A stretch of 51,764 nucleotides of DNA from Burkholderiales bacterium (GCA_947473125.1 CANJDH010000024.1:1-51764), one strand, 5' to 3'; counted from the first letter of the stretch, positions 15,881 to 24,823 are shown. Translations and numbers: made by a program. Notes: a model not told the origin generated them from the sequence alone.

Positions 15881-15920
15881 TAACTGTGGATAACTGCGAG
15901 TAAGTGCAGGCAACTGCACC
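15881..15920. repeat. Four helically phased 10-bp direct repeats
   Basis: The plus strand reads TAACTGTGGA, TAACTGCGAG, TAAGTGCAGG, CAACTGCACC, four consecutive 10-mers with shared YAACTG/TAAGTG cores. They lie in the 5' leader or promoter of the exported protein gene at 15249-15863, ending 10 bases before its GAGGAG. The first repeat overlaps a DnaA-box match (TGTGGATAA, 15885-15893). Confidence 0.6.
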
Positions 15921-16017
15921 CTGTCGCCGCCGAGGCGGAAAACTCGTGCTTGGCAATGCGATGTCGGACAAATTATCCCCCGAATCGCGTTAGATGAATG
16001 TCAACTTGTGCAAATCC

Positions 16018-16713
16018 TCAGGCGGATCCCCACACGGCCGGCTTGCGTGCTTCCTTGGCAATGCTTGCCAAGACGGTGGTGTGCGCGGCCGATTCGTCAT
16101 CGGAGGCGCGATGCACGAAGGTCTCGAGCGGGCCGGAAAGTTCCTCGCCTGCGGACTGCAGCGAGTCGTCATCGCGTTCATCCATCATGAGCCCGTTCTG
16201 GCCGCGCGTCATCGCCAGATAGACTTCGGCGAGCAACTGCCCGTCAAGCAGTGCGCCGTGCAGCGTGCGGTGCGCGTTCGAGACGCCGTAACGATCACAG
16301 AGGGCATCGAGGTTGTTGCGTTTTCCGGGGTGCGCCTCCTTCGCCATGACCAGCGAATCGATCACCCCATCAACATGCGAGCGAAACGCCGGCACGCCCA
16401 AACGCGCCAATTCGGCATCCAGAAACGCGAGGTCAAACGGAGCGTTATGGATGATGATCTGTGCGCCCTTGACGAAATCGAGCAGTTCGTCAGACACCTC
16501 GGCGAATTTTTTCTTGCCTGCCAGAAATTCACGGGTCAGCCCGTGCACTTCCAGCGCTGCTTCGTCGCTGTCCCGCCCCGGATCCAGATAGTGGTGAAAG
16601 TTGTTGCCGGTAAAACGGCGATTGACCAGCTCGACGCAGCCGATCTCGATGATGCGGTGCCCGCTGGCAGGGTCAAGGCCGGTGGTTTCGGTATCGAGTA
16701 CGATCTGGCGCAT
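16018..16713 (-). CDS. dnaQ: DNA polymerase III epsilon subunit (3'-5' exonuclease)
   Basis: The proofreading exonuclease of the replicative polymerase. DEDDh motifs are present: LDTETTGL at 6-13 (Asp/Glu), IIIHNAPFDLAFLDAEL near 86-102, and the C-terminal HRTLHGALLDGQLLAEVY with catalytic His and Asp. Length 231 is normal, and the C-terminal tail should contact the polymerase alpha subunit. In many proteobacteria dnaQ sits beside rnhA; here about 5 kb of transporter and catabolic genes lie between them. Confidence 0.95.
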   Translation of the reverse strand: MRQIVLDTETTGLDPASGHRIIEIGCVELVNRRFTGNNFHHYLDPGRDSDEAALEVHGLTREFLAGKKKFAEVSDELLDFVKGAQIIIHNAPFDLAFLDAELARLGVPAFRSHVDGVIDSLVMAKEAHPGKRNNLDALCDRYGVSNAHRTLHGALLDGQLLAEVYLAMTRGQNGLMMDERDDDSLQSAGEELSGPLETFVHRASDDESAAHTTVLASIAKEARKPAVWGSA

Positions 16714-16847
16714 GGCAATGGTTCAGTGAAATCAGGTCAAACAGGTGTTCCGCCCGCAGCGCGGCGCGAGCGCGTCATGCACTCACTTTGTGTGTGCTCA
16801 CAGCCGCGCGCCACGATAGCATAGCGCCGCTCAATATATACCCGTAT

Positions 16848-18062
16848 TCAGGCAGGCACTGCCTGCGGCGTCAGGCGCGCCAGCGGGCGTTCATCGATTG
16901 GCAGGTGCACCAGCGCCGCAAAAATTCCGAAGCCCGCCGCCAGCAGCCAGGCAAGGGTGTAGTTTCCCGTCGAGTCGAACAGCACCCCTCCCATCCACGC
17001 ACCCAGAAAACTGCCAATCTGGTGCCCGAAGAACACCATGCCCGCCAGCATCGACAGGTATTTGACGCCAAAAATCTGCGCGACCAACCCATTGGTCAGC
17101 GGCACCGTGGACAACCAAAGTGAGCCGATCACCAACGCAAACACGTAGACGCTCGACGGTGACAACGGCACGGCGAGAAACACCAGAATTGCGATCGCAC
17201 GCAAGGTGTAGATGATTGAAAGCAGGTAACGTTTGGGCCGCTTTGCGCCCTGCATGCCCCACCAATAGGTGCCGACGATGTTGCCGATCGCAATCAGCGC
17301 CAGGGCGGTCACCCCAACGTTGGCGCTCATGCCCTGGTCGCGCAAATAGGCCGGTAAATGGACGCCGATAAAGACCACCTGCAGCCCGCACACGAAGTAG
17401 CCCACGCACAGCAGCTTGAAACTGCGCTCCCCCCAGGCCTCGCGAATTGCCGCGCCGACCGATTGCTGCGGGCCGGACGTGTTGACCACCTTGCCCGGCT
17501 CGGTCAACGCCATCGCCATTGGAATGATCATGATCATGAGCAGTGCTGCCACGATCAGCGAACTGCGCCAGCCGTAGGCGCTGATCACCCACTGCAACAG
17601 CGGCGTCAGGTAAAACTGGCCCGCCGCCCCCAAGGCGCCGGAAATTGCCAGCGCCTGCTGGCGCCGCGACACGTCCACCGCGCGCCCCACCACGCCCGAG
17701 ATCACGCCCACCGTGCAGCCACCCTGCGCGATGCCGATGATGACGCCACCGGTCAGAGCGAGCATGAGGGGCGTAGTCGACCACTCCATTCCCCACAATC
17801 CCAGTGCGTACAACACGCAGGTAGCGGCAACCACCCGCCCGGCGCCGTATTTGTCGGCGAGCATGCCGAGAACCGGCGCACTGATTCCCCACATGATGTT
17901 TTGCATGGCGATCGCGAACCCGTAGGCTTCACGCGTCAGGCCCAGATCACCCGTCATCGGCTTGAGGAACAATCCCATACCATGGCGGATGCCCATAGAG
18001 AAATTGACAATCAAGGCACCGGCCAGCAACACGATGATAGGGGTACGCCAGTTCTTATCCAT
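16848..18062 (-). CDS. MFS transporter (OFA-like), copy 1
   Basis: A 12-helix major facilitator carrier of 404 residues in the inner membrane. The loop motif after TM2 reads GMLADKYGAGRV, and the N-terminal GIRHGMGLFLKPMTGDLG resembles the oxalate:formate/monocarboxylate type carriers. It is the last gene of the minus-strand MarR-MFS-MFS unit and shares architecture with the next carrier upstream (GALADKYGAARV at the same place), suggesting an ancient tandem duplication. The substrate is unknown; an organic anion is inferred. Confidence 0.85.
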   Translation of the reverse strand: MDKNWRTPIIVLLAGALIVNFSMGIRHGMGLFLKPMTGDLGLTREAYGFAIAMQNIMWGISAPVLGMLADKYGAGRVVAATCVLYALGLWGMEWSTTPLMLALTGGVIIGIAQGGCTVGVISGVVGRAVDVSRRQQALAISGALGAAGQFYLTPLLQWVISAYGWRSSLIVAALLMIMIIPMAMALTEPGKVVNTSGPQQSVGAAIREAWGERSFKLLCVGYFVCGLQVVFIGVHLPAYLRDQGMSANVGVTALALIAIGNIVGTYWWGMQGAKRPKRYLLSIIYTLRAIAILVFLAVPLSPSSVYVFALVIGSLWLSTVPLTNGLVAQIFGVKYLSMLAGMVFFGHQIGSFLGAWMGGVLFDSTGNYTLAWLLAAGFGIFAALVHLPIDERPLARLTPQAVPA

Positions 18063-18098
18063 GAGGGTTCCAGTCTTGTCCGTGTCTGTGCAGCATCG

Positions 18099-19316
18099 TT
18101 ACGCCGCTGCAAGGGTCGATGCCCTTGGCGCTTCCCGTATCGGTAAATGGATCAGCGCGGCGCCGATCGCCAGGAGAATGTCGATGTACCACATCCAGTC
18201 GTAGCTGCCGGTGGCTTCAAACAGTTTGCCGCCAAGCCACGCTCCCAGGAACCCGCCAATTTGATGCGACAGCATCACGATCCCAAATAGCGTTGCCATG
18301 AAGCGCATGCCGTGCAGCTTGACCACCAGGCCGACCGTAGGTGGCACCGTGGCGAGATATGTAAAACCGATGATCACCGCAAAAATCACGAAGGTCGTGC
18401 TGGTCTTTGGTGCCATGAGAAACGCCAGCACCGCTACCGCCCGGGCTGCATACAGCAGCGACAGCACCGTTTTCATGCGCCAACGGCCGATTGCCCAGCC
18501 GGCCGCGAAGCTGCCGGCGATGTTGAACAACCCGATCAACGACAGCGACCAGGCGCCGACCTCAGGCGGCAACTGGCACGCTGCGACAACGCCCGGCAAA
18601 TGCGTGGCGATGAACGCCACATGAAAACCACACACGAAAAATCCGGCGGTCAGATACAAAAAACTTGGATCGCGCGACGCATCGCGCACCGCCTGCTTGA
18701 TGTTTTTCTCGGCCGCCGCGCCCGACCCGGCGACCTCAGGCGCTGCGGATTTGCCTTTCAATACCCATGCCAGCGGCAAGACCGCCAAGGCCATCACGCC
18801 GAGCGACGTGAGCGCCGCAACCCAGCCGATGGCGCCGGACAGGAACTGCGCCAGCGGCACCACCGCAAATTGACCGAACGAGCCTCCCGCATTGACGATG
18901 CCGCTCGCCATGCCGCGCTTCTCCGCAGGCAGCGCACGGCCCACGGCCGACATGAGCACGCCGAGGCCCGCCATGCCGGCGCCACCGGCGCCAATGATGC
19001 CAATGAGCAGGATCAGCATCCAGGTGGTGTTGGCATAGGGCGTAAGAACCGTTCCGATCATCACCAGAACCGCCCCCCCCGCTATCACCCGTGCGGCACC
19101 GTACTTGTCGGCCAGCGCACCGGCAAACGGCTGGGTGATGCCCCACATCAGCTGTGCGCAGGCAAACGCCAGGCTGATTGCCGCGATACCCAGACCGGTC
19201 GCGGTATTGAGCGGGCTGATGAACAGCGCGCGCGATTGCTGAATGCCGAACAGCAGAGCGAACACCAGCGCCGCCGCGAAGATCACACCCAACTGTTTTC
19301 GCTCAAACCTGATCAT
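18099..19316 (-). CDS. MFS transporter (OFA-like), copy 2
   Basis: A 405-residue, 12-helix MFS carrier. N-terminal GIQQSRALFISPLNTATGLG and GALADKYGAARVIAGG parallel the neighbouring carrier, which starts 36 bases after this gene stops. It lies 12 bases downstream of the MarR gene, so MarR probably controls both carriers. Keeping two related carriers in one unit suggests related substrates or an import/export pair. Confidence 0.85.
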   Translation of the reverse strand: MIRFERKQLGVIFAAALVFALLFGIQQSRALFISPLNTATGLGIAAISLAFACAQLMWGITQPFAGALADKYGAARVIAGGAVLVMIGTVLTPYANTTWMLILLIGIIGAGGAGMAGLGVLMSAVGRALPAEKRGMASGIVNAGGSFGQFAVVPLAQFLSGAIGWVAALTSLGVMALAVLPLAWVLKGKSAAPEVAGSGAAAEKNIKQAVRDASRDPSFLYLTAGFFVCGFHVAFIATHLPGVVAACQLPPEVGAWSLSLIGLFNIAGSFAAGWAIGRWRMKTVLSLLYAARAVAVLAFLMAPKTSTTFVIFAVIIGFTYLATVPPTVGLVVKLHGMRFMATLFGIVMLSHQIGGFLGAWLGGKLFEATGSYDWMWYIDILLAIGAALIHLPIREAPRASTLAAA

Positions 19317-19328
19317 GCGCGCGGTGGT

Positions 19329-19805
19329 TCAATGCTCGCTATCGCCGGCGGCGTCGAGTTGCGGCAGCATCGCCTCGATCAGCCCATGCAATGCATCGAG
19401 ATGCCCGTCACCGGCAAGGTCGCGCATGCGTGCCTGCGCCAGTTTCCACAAGGGTCGCGCCGCTTGAAACGCCATCTCCCCCTTCGGCGTGACGCACACG
19501 GCCTTGCTGCGTGCGTCAGCGCCATTGCCGACCTGGACCAGACCGGCATCGACCAGGGGCTTGAGGTTACGGGTCAAGGTGGTGCGATCGGTAAACAGCG
19601 CCTGCGCCAGATCGCTGACGGTCGGTGCGCCGCCTGCTTCACGTCGCCGCGCATGGGCAAGCAGCGAATATTGCGTGACCTTGAGCCCGCTGGGGCTGAG
19701 CGTCTGGTCATAGAGTTGGGTGACGCGACGCGAAAGGCTGCGTAACTTGAAACAGGTGCATGCCGACGCGACGTGGGTTCGACCTGCAACGTTGACCGGA
19801 TTCAT
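19329..19805 (-). CDS. MarR-family transcriptional regulator
   Basis: A winged-helix dimeric repressor of about 158 residues. The DNA-binding region reads PTVSDLAQALFTDRTTLTRNLKPLVDAG followed by the wing GNGADARSKAVCVTPKG. Cys residues in the N-terminal part (SACTCFK) could sense oxidants or ligands. The start at 19805 is preferred because AAGG is six bases upstream; a longer in-frame reading overlaps the divergent gene. It is first in an operon with two MFS carriers and divergent from a thioesterase/amidohydrolase operon, so it probably controls both. Confidence 0.85.
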   Translation of the reverse strand: MNPVNVAGRTHVASACTCFKLRSLSRRVTQLYDQTLSPSGLKVTQYSLLAHARRREAGGAPTVSDLAQALFTDRTTLTRNLKPLVDAGLVQVGNGADARSKAVCVTPKGEMAFQAARPLWKLAQARMRDLAGDGHLDALHGLIEAMLPQLDAAGDSEH

Positions 19806-19819
19806 CGACATCCTTATAC

Positions 19820-19839
19820 TTGCATCTACACATGTGCAA
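19820..19839. promoter_or_regulatory. Putative MarR operator in the divergent promoter region
   Basis: TTGCA-N10-TGCAA inverted repeat between the MarR gene and the thioesterase gene. On the minus strand TTGCAC (19834-19839) and TATAAG (19813-19818) form a short-spaced promoter candidate covered by the palindrome. Confidence 0.5.
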
Positions 19840-19872
19840 TTACACGCTTTTAGCTTGCGGGAGTCAAGGAGC

Positions 19873-20376
19873 ATGAATACGTCGAACAGAGTCACCAAGG
19901 TCACCGGCCCCCTGTTGCCGCATGACACCATCGATCCGCGCGATGTGGCGCATTTGTCCGGCCTGGAATTTTTCGAGGCGATTGCCCTTGGCAAGCTGCC
20001 GCCGCCGCCGATCGGCAAGGCCCTGAACTTCGGCCTTGCGGAATTCGAGCACGGCCGCGCGGTGTTCGAAGGCGAACCGCTGCGCGACTTCTACAATCCG
20101 ATCGGTTCGGTACACGGCAGCTATGCGGCGGCCTTGCTTGACTCTTGCATGGGCTGCGCCGTCCACACGACAATGGCCGTCGGCCAGAGTTACACCACCC
20201 TCGAATACAAGATCAGCCTGGTGCGCGGCATGAGCGACAAGACCGGCAAGGTACGCGCAGAGGGCAAGGTGCTGCAGGTGGGGCGGCGCGTGGCCACCGC
20301 CGAAGGCTGGCTCACCGATTCTGCCGGGAAACTGCTCGCCCATGGGACCAGCACCTGCCTGGTTTTTGAGGTTTGA
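19873..20376 (+). CDS. PaaI-type hot-dog thioesterase
   Basis: A 167-residue acyl-CoA thioesterase-like protein. The hot-dog core starts with NFGLAEFEHGRAVFEGEP, then GSVHGSYAAALLDSCMGCAVHTTM (the helix with catalytic HG...D in PaaI-type enzymes) and KISLVRGMSDKTGKVRAEGKVLQVGRR. AAGGAG precedes the ATG at 19873, deciding the start. It would hydrolyse a small, perhaps aromatic, acyl-CoA. It lies 49 bases before the M20 amidohydrolase gene in the MarR-controlled divergent unit. Confidence 0.82.
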   Translation: MNTSNRVTKVTGPLLPHDTIDPRDVAHLSGLEFFEAIALGKLPPPPIGKALNFGLAEFEHGRAVFEGEPLRDFYNPIGSVHGSYAAALLDSCMGCAVHTTMAVGQSYTTLEYKISLVRGMSDKTGKVRAEGKVLQVGRRVATAEGWLTDSAGKLLAHGTSTCLVFEV

Positions 20377-20425
20377 GCCCCGCGGCGGCGTACAATCTTT
20401 GCTGTCGTAGCACCAAGGAACAAAC

Positions 20426-21694
20426 ATGAATGCGCCCGCCGAACCCTCCCTTTCCCGCCTGGAAGCCCGGGCTGCTGCATTGGAACAAAAAGTCATCGCC
20501 TGGCGGCGCGATTTCCACGCCCACCCCGAACTGGGCAACGAAGAAGTGCGTACCTCGGGGATCGTGGCAGAGCATCTGCGCAAGCTGGGGCTCGACGATG
20601 TGCGTGTCGGCGTCGCCAAAACAGGGGTGGTCGCCACCCTGAAGGGCGGCAAACCGGGCCCGTGCATTGCCTTGCGTGCCGACATGGACGGACTCCCGGT
20701 CACCGAGTTGGCAGACGTTCCGTTCAAGTCGCAGCGCCGCACGCAGTGGGGCGGCCAGGAGGTCGGTACCATGCACGCCTGCGGCCACGACTGCCACACC
20801 TCGATCCTGATGGGCGTTGCCGAACTGTTCGCCGGCATGCGCGAGGAAGTGTGCGGCACCATCAAGTTTATTTTCCAGCCGGCCGAAGAGGGCTTGCCCA
20901 ACTACGAAAACGGTGGCGCGAAACTGATGATCGAAGAACTGGCGCTGGAGAATCCACGTCCGGATGCGATCTTCGGGCTGCATGTGATTTCGCACCTCAA
21001 CACCGGGCAGATCGGCTATCGGCCCGGCGCAATGATGGCCTCCACCGACAATTTTTTCATCCGCATCAAAGGCCGCCAGACCCATGGCGCCATGCCATGG
21101 CTGGGCGTCGACCCGATCGTCACCGCAGCCCAGGTGGTGCTGGGCACGCAAACCCTGGTGTCGCGCCAGGTGGACATCATGCACGAGCCCGCGGTCGTCA
21201 CCTTCGGCACCATCAACGGCGGTCTGCGTGAAAACATTATCCCCGATGAAGTCACCCTCAGCGGCACCTTTCGCACCTTCGACGAAGGACAGCGCGAATT
21301 CATCCGCGAGCGTATCGCCGACACTGCGGTGAACATCGCCTGCGCATGCCGGGCCAGCGCCGACGTCACCACCTACAAGGGCTACCCGGTCACGGTCAAC
21401 GACACCAAACTGACGCTGTGGAGCCTGCCCACACTGTGCCGGGTCGCGGGCGATGCGCATGTGGTGCACGTGCCCAAGACCGGCGGCGGCGAGGATTTTT
21501 CCTACTTCCAGAAAGAGATCCCCGGCGTGTTTTTCTTCATCGGCATCACGCCGCATGGCCATGATGCCGGCAAGGCGCCGTCAAACCACTCACCCCACTT
21601 TTATGTGGACGAACCCGGATTGCTGCTCGGTTTGCGCCTGCTGGCCCATCTAGTGATCGATTACCAGGCGGCACATCCTTCAAAAGCGGCCTGA
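20426..21694 (+). CDS. M20 family amidohydrolase (hippurate hydrolase-like)
   Basis: A 422-residue zinc amidohydrolase of the HipO/IAA-amino-acid hydrolase type, which cleaves N-acyl amino acids. Signature elements: RRDFHAHPELGNEE (27-40), MHACGHDCHTS (116-126, metal-binding Cys/His), FQPAEEG (about 150-156, catalytic and metal Glu), a dimerisation lid domain around KGRQTHGAMPWLGVDP, and a C-terminal NHSPHFYVDEPGL with metal His. Together with a thioesterase, two carriers and MarR, it suggests uptake and hydrolysis of an acyl-amino-acid conjugate; that is inference. The stop codon lies inside a REP-like repeat. Confidence 0.87.
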   Translation: MNAPAEPSLSRLEARAAALEQKVIAWRRDFHAHPELGNEEVRTSGIVAEHLRKLGLDDVRVGVAKTGVVATLKGGKPGPCIALRADMDGLPVTELADVPFKSQRRTQWGGQEVGTMHACGHDCHTSILMGVAELFAGMREEVCGTIKFIFQPAEEGLPNYENGGAKLMIEELALENPRPDAIFGLHVISHLNTGQIGYRPGAMMASTDNFFIRIKGRQTHGAMPWLGVDPIVTAAQVVLGTQTLVSRQVDIMHEPAVVTFGTINGGLRENIIPDEVTLSGTFRTFDEGQREFIRERIADTAVNIACACRASADVTTYKGYPVTVNDTKLTLWSLPTLCRVAGDAHVVHVPKTGGGEDFSYFQKEIPGVFFFIGITPHGHDAGKAPSNHSPHFYVDEPGLLLGLRLLAHLVIDYQAAHPSKAA

Positions 21695-21719
21695 AATCCG
21701 CTCCCACCAACGGTTTCAG
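21686..21719. repeat. REP-like hairpin containing the M20 gene stop codon
   Basis: CTGAAATCCG-CTCCCACCAA-CGGTTTCAG (21691-21719), an imperfect stem preceded by GCGGC, nearly identical to the copy at 42744-42777. The TGA stop of the amidohydrolase gene is the TGA of the left arm. It lies between convergent genes and may act as a terminator-like structure. Confidence 0.7.
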
Positions 21720-21730
21720 CTCGCCCCCGG

Positions 21731-22192
21731 TTAGCGCACCGATTCCACGCCGCGATTGGCCAGCGCGTCGGCACGTTCGTTGCCGGGGTCGCCGGAATGC
21801 CCCTTGACCCAGCGCCACTCGATCGTGTGCCCGGCCACGAGCGCATCGAGCTGGCGCCACAGGTCTTCATTCTTGACCGGCTTTTTGCCGGCGGTTTTCC
21901 AGCCCTTGGCTTTCCAGCCGTGGATCCATTCCATCATGCCTTTCATGACGTAGGATGAATCGGTAAAGATCGTGACATGACAATGCCGCTTGAGCGCCCC
22001 GAGCGCCTCGATCACGGCCGTCAGTTCCATACGGTTGTTGGTGGTCGCCGGCGCACCACCGAACAGCTCTCGCTCACGCATGGCTGCACCCGTACCGGTC
22101 TGCAGGAATGCCCCCCAGCCCCCCACCCCCGGGTTGCCCTTGCATGCGCCATCGGTATACACCACCACTTGCGTAACCGGCTTACTGTTCAT
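21731..22192 (-). CDS. rnhA: Ribonuclease HI
   Basis: Degrades RNA in RNA-DNA hybrids. The 153-residue protein has all catalytic acids: Asp in [18 protein letters not shown], Glu in [13 protein letters not shown], Asp in [11 protein letters not shown], and Asp in [14 protein letters not shown], plus the basic handle [20 protein letters not shown]. The start at 22192 overlaps the stop of the upstream methyltransferase by 11 bases, so translation is probably coupled. In related genomes dnaQ usually follows; here it lies 5 kb away. Confidence 0.95.
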   Translation of the reverse strand: MNSKPVTQVVVYTDGACKGNPGVGGWGAFLQTGTGAAMRERELFGGAPATTNNRMELTAVIEALGALKRHCHVTIFTDSSYVMKGMMEWIHGWKAKGWKTAGKKPVKNEDLWRQLDALVAGHTIEWRWVKGHSGDPGNERADALANRGVESVR

Positions 22193-22970
22193 CGATTGAT
22201 CCCTGATACCGGTTGGTGATTTTTGACGAGGCCGCCGACAAGCCACTGGCGCGCTGCGGCTGGCGACGCCAGCGCGGCGTGATGACGCGCATGCCGGCCA
22301 CCCGCTTCTTGGCCTGCATCACATAGACGGCCCCTGCCACCGGCCACCAATGGTTGCCGGCGTTTTCCAGAAAATCGAATCGGCACAGCCACTTTTCCGA
22401 TTCAAACGGCGGCTTGTAACAACCGAAGCGGCCTCCGCGCATTTCAAAATTGAGCAGTTTGAGCCAGTCCTTGACGCGCAATACGCTGACGAATTCGGCA
22501 TTCCATGGCGCACGCCGTGCACGCAGGAATAGCTTGCGCAACCCCCACAGGCTGATTGGGTTGAAGCCGGTTACGATCAATTCGCCCTCGGGTCTCAGTA
22601 CGCGCTCTGCCTCGCGCAAAATCTGGTGCGGCTCATCGGAAAACTCGAGCAAGTGCGGCATCAGCAGCAGGTCCAGCGATTCGGCGGCAAACGGCAACTC
22701 GTGTGCATCTGCGACGACTGCACATTTGCCATACAGGCCGGCACAAAACCGCGACGTAGCCCGATTCGCCTGGAGGAAATCCACCCCGGGGACGCCGACC
22801 TGCACTGCAAAATAGCCGAACACGTCAGCTACGATGCGATCCAGTTGCGCACGCTCCCAAGCGAGCACATAAGCACCCTGCGGCGTTGCGAACCATTGCT
22901 CCAGCGCCCCCGGAGGCAATGGCCCGTCCGAAGCGGCGATGGGACTATCTTTGTGGATGTGGTGTTGCAC
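22182..22970 (-). CDS. Class I SAM-dependent methyltransferase (rnhA-linked)
   Basis: A 262-residue methyltransferase of type 11. The region [28 protein letters not shown] (about 85-115) holds the acidic loop and post-motif, and [27 protein letters not shown] is the conserved second half. The first Gly-rich motif is weak ([12 protein letters not shown]). It belongs to the conserved group encoded between gloB and rnhA in many proteobacteria (E. coli YafS type), whose substrate is unknown. It overlaps rnhA by 11 bases. Confidence 0.82.
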   Translation of the reverse strand: MQHHIHKDSPIAASDGPLPPGALEQWFATPQGAYVLAWERAQLDRIVADVFGYFAVQVGVPGVDFLQANRATSRFCAGLYGKCAVVADAHELPFAAESLDLLLMPHLLEFSDEPHQILREAERVLRPEGELIVTGFNPISLWGLRKLFLRARRAPWNAEFVSVLRVKDWLKLLNFEMRGGRFGCYKPPFESEKWLCRFDFLENAGNHWWPVAGAVYVMQAKKRVAGMRVITPRWRRQPQRASGLSAASSKITNRYQGSIDEQ

Positions 22971-23319
22971 GGGCTATCGCATAGTGAAATGACTGGTCGC
23001 CCCGGCTTCCTCATGTCGAAGCCATGGTCGATTGTTGGTGCCAGACGGCAGACTCACCGGTACCGCCGACCCGGGGCAAGCGCCGTACCCGTATTCGCGA
23101 TCGATTATCTCACGCGCAATTCATGCGCTATCGGTCGCTCTTGTCATATACCAACGAGCCATCAGCATGGTCGCACAGGGAGCCTCAGTGGGCCGGCGAC
23201 CTGCCGCAGCTATAACAGAAAAAGTCATTGGTAATCAATCGCTTGGCATATTTTTTCACTTGACGACTTCAATTGCGCCACGCTACCATTTGCCCTGTCG
23301 TTTCTCTAAGGGCAAGCCC
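22971..23319. other. 349-bp gap between divergent methyltransferase and mltD
   Basis: No convincing gene. It contains the mltD promoter near its right end. In many proteobacteria gloB occupies this position; no clear glyoxalase II sequence (THxHxDH) was seen on either strand. Confidence 0.6.
23260..23289 (+). promoter_or_regulatory. Predicted sigma-70 promoter of mltD
   Basis: TTGACG (23260-23265), 18-base spacer, TACCAT (23284-23289), 30 bases before the ATG at 23320. Confidence 0.5.
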
Positions 23320-24804
23320 ATGCATCGCTTCGCCAGCGCGCCCAAGCTAGTTCTCAGCACCGTACTCGTCGTTCTGCTTGGCGCCTGCGCCAGCGCGCCG
23401 CCCGCTACCCCGGTCAAGCAGCTGACCGAATCGCCGCTTCTGGCGCCACTGGCGCGTGCCGACGTCAGCATTGACATCCAGAATCAGGACATCGCCAACG
23501 TCGATTTGACCCAGAACCGTGAAGACGACCTGTGGCAGCGTATGCGCGCCGGGTTTGCCATGCCGGATCTGACCACCGCCGCCGCACAGGAAAAAACCAC
23601 CTGGTACGCGGTCCGCGGGGAATACGTCAAACGCAGCTTCGAGCGCGCCAAGCCTTTTCTGTTCCACATCGTCGAGGAGCTCGAAAAACGCGGCATGCCC
23701 ACCGAGCTGGCGCTGCTGCCCCTGGTCGAATCCGCGTATAACCCGAGGGCGATTTCTTCCGCCCAGGCGGCCGGCATGTGGCAGTTCATCCCGTCGACGG
23801 GCAAGAAATACAAACTCACCCAGGACTGGTGGCGCGACGAACGGCGCGACATCATCGCCTCGACCAGCGCCGCCCTCGACTACCTGCAGTTTTTGCACGG
23901 CATGTTCAACGACTGGCACCTGGCCCTCGCAGCCTACAACTGGGGCGAAGGCGCCGTCGGGCGAGCCGTCGAGCGCGCCCGCGCCAAGGGCGAGCCGACC
24001 GACTATGCCAGCCTGCGCATGCCGGCCGAAACCGCAGGGTACGTCCCCAAGCTGCAGGCCATCAAGAACATCGTGATGAACCCCGGGATCTACAACGTGG
24101 CCTTGCCGAGCGTCCCCAACGCACCCTATTTCGCCACCATCACCAAGACGCGCGACATCGACGTCAAGACCGCCGCCAGGTTTGCCGACATGCCGGTCGA
24201 AGAGTTTGTCGCGCTCAATCCCGCACACAACCGCCTGGTGATTCCCGGCGCCAACCGCCCCACCCTCGTGCTGCCGGCCGACAAACTCGACACCTTCAAG
24301 CAAAACCTGGAGAACAGCCAGGGCAAGTCGATTTCGTCGTGGCAGGCCTACCTCCTCAAGGCCGGTGAAAAACTCGAGGCCGTGGCGGCGAAATTCGGCA
24401 TCGAGCTGGGCACGCTGCGCACCATCAACGGCATCGGTGCCCATTCCAAGCTCAAGGCAGGCCACACGCTGATCGTACCCAAGGACGGCAAGGCGCAGGA
24501 CATCCTGCTGCCGGTCAACCTCGACCAGCCGGCCGTCGCGGCCCAGGAGCGCCTGATCAAAACCTCGCATGTGGTCAAAAAGGGCGATACGCTGGCCGCG
24601 ATTGCCAAAAAGTACAAGGTCAGCGCGGACGATGTAAAAAAATGGAACAAGCTGTCCGGTGCAGGCGTCTCGCCCGGTCAAAAGCTCGCGATCGAACAAG
24701 TCGTATTCGACAAGCCGGGCAAGCGCCGTATTGCCTCAAAAGGCGCGAAAAAGGGCAAGGCCGGTCACAAGGGAAAACGTTCGCTCAAGGTCGCTGCGCG
24801 CTAG
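23320..24804 (+). CDS. mltD: Membrane-bound lytic murein transglycosylase D with LysM repeats
   Basis: Cleaves peptidoglycan glycan strands to 1,6-anhydro ends. The 494-residue lipoprotein has a signal ending LLGAC (Cys 23 lipidated), an SLT domain with catalytic Glu at about 137 (LLPLVESAYNPRAISSAQAAG), then MWQFIPSTGKKY, DIIASTSAALDYLQ and LALAAYNWGEGAV. Two LysM-type repeats follow (about 345-390 and 413-457, the second SHVVKKGDTLAAIAKKYKVS). The end is a Lys-rich tail that may add affinity for the cell wall. The ATG at 23320 was chosen because it starts the lipoprotein signal; upstream in-frame sequence is intergenic. Confidence 0.93.
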   Translation: MHRFASAPKLVLSTVLVVLLGACASAPPATPVKQLTESPLLAPLARADVSIDIQNQDIANVDLTQNREDDLWQRMRAGFAMPDLTTAAAQEKTTWYAVRGEYVKRSFERAKPFLFHIVEELEKRGMPTELALLPLVESAYNPRAISSAQAAGMWQFIPSTGKKYKLTQDWWRDERRDIIASTSAALDYLQFLHGMFNDWHLALAAYNWGEGAVGRAVERARAKGEPTDYASLRMPAETAGYVPKLQAIKNIVMNPGIYNVALPSVPNAPYFATITKTRDIDVKTAARFADMPVEEFVALNPAHNRLVIPGANRPTLVLPADKLDTFKQNLENSQGKSISSWQAYLLKAGEKLEAVAAKFGIELGTLRTINGIGAHSKLKAGHTLIVPKDGKAQDILLPVNLDQPAVAAQERLIKTSHVVKKGDTLAAIAKKYKVSADDVKKWNKLSGAGVSPGQKLAIEQVVFDKPGKRRIASKGAKKGKAGHKGKRSLKVAAR

Positions 24805-24823
24805 CACCCCGCGAAGCTGCAGG

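Noticed and set aside
15885-15893. DnaA-box match as sign of a replication origin
   Set aside because: Only one consensus box is present and no dnaA, dnaN or parAB genes are near; it overlaps the decamer repeats and is probably incidental.
22971-23319. Degraded gloB between the methyltransferase and mltD
   Set aside because: A VPVFAIDY segment near 23090 faintly resembles a GloB start, but no metallo-beta-lactamase motif or continuing homology is visible.
23347-24699. Minus-strand open frame of 450 codons opposite mltD
   Set aside because: Composition-driven antisense frame; the sense product is a full MltD with lipobox, SLT and LysM domains.
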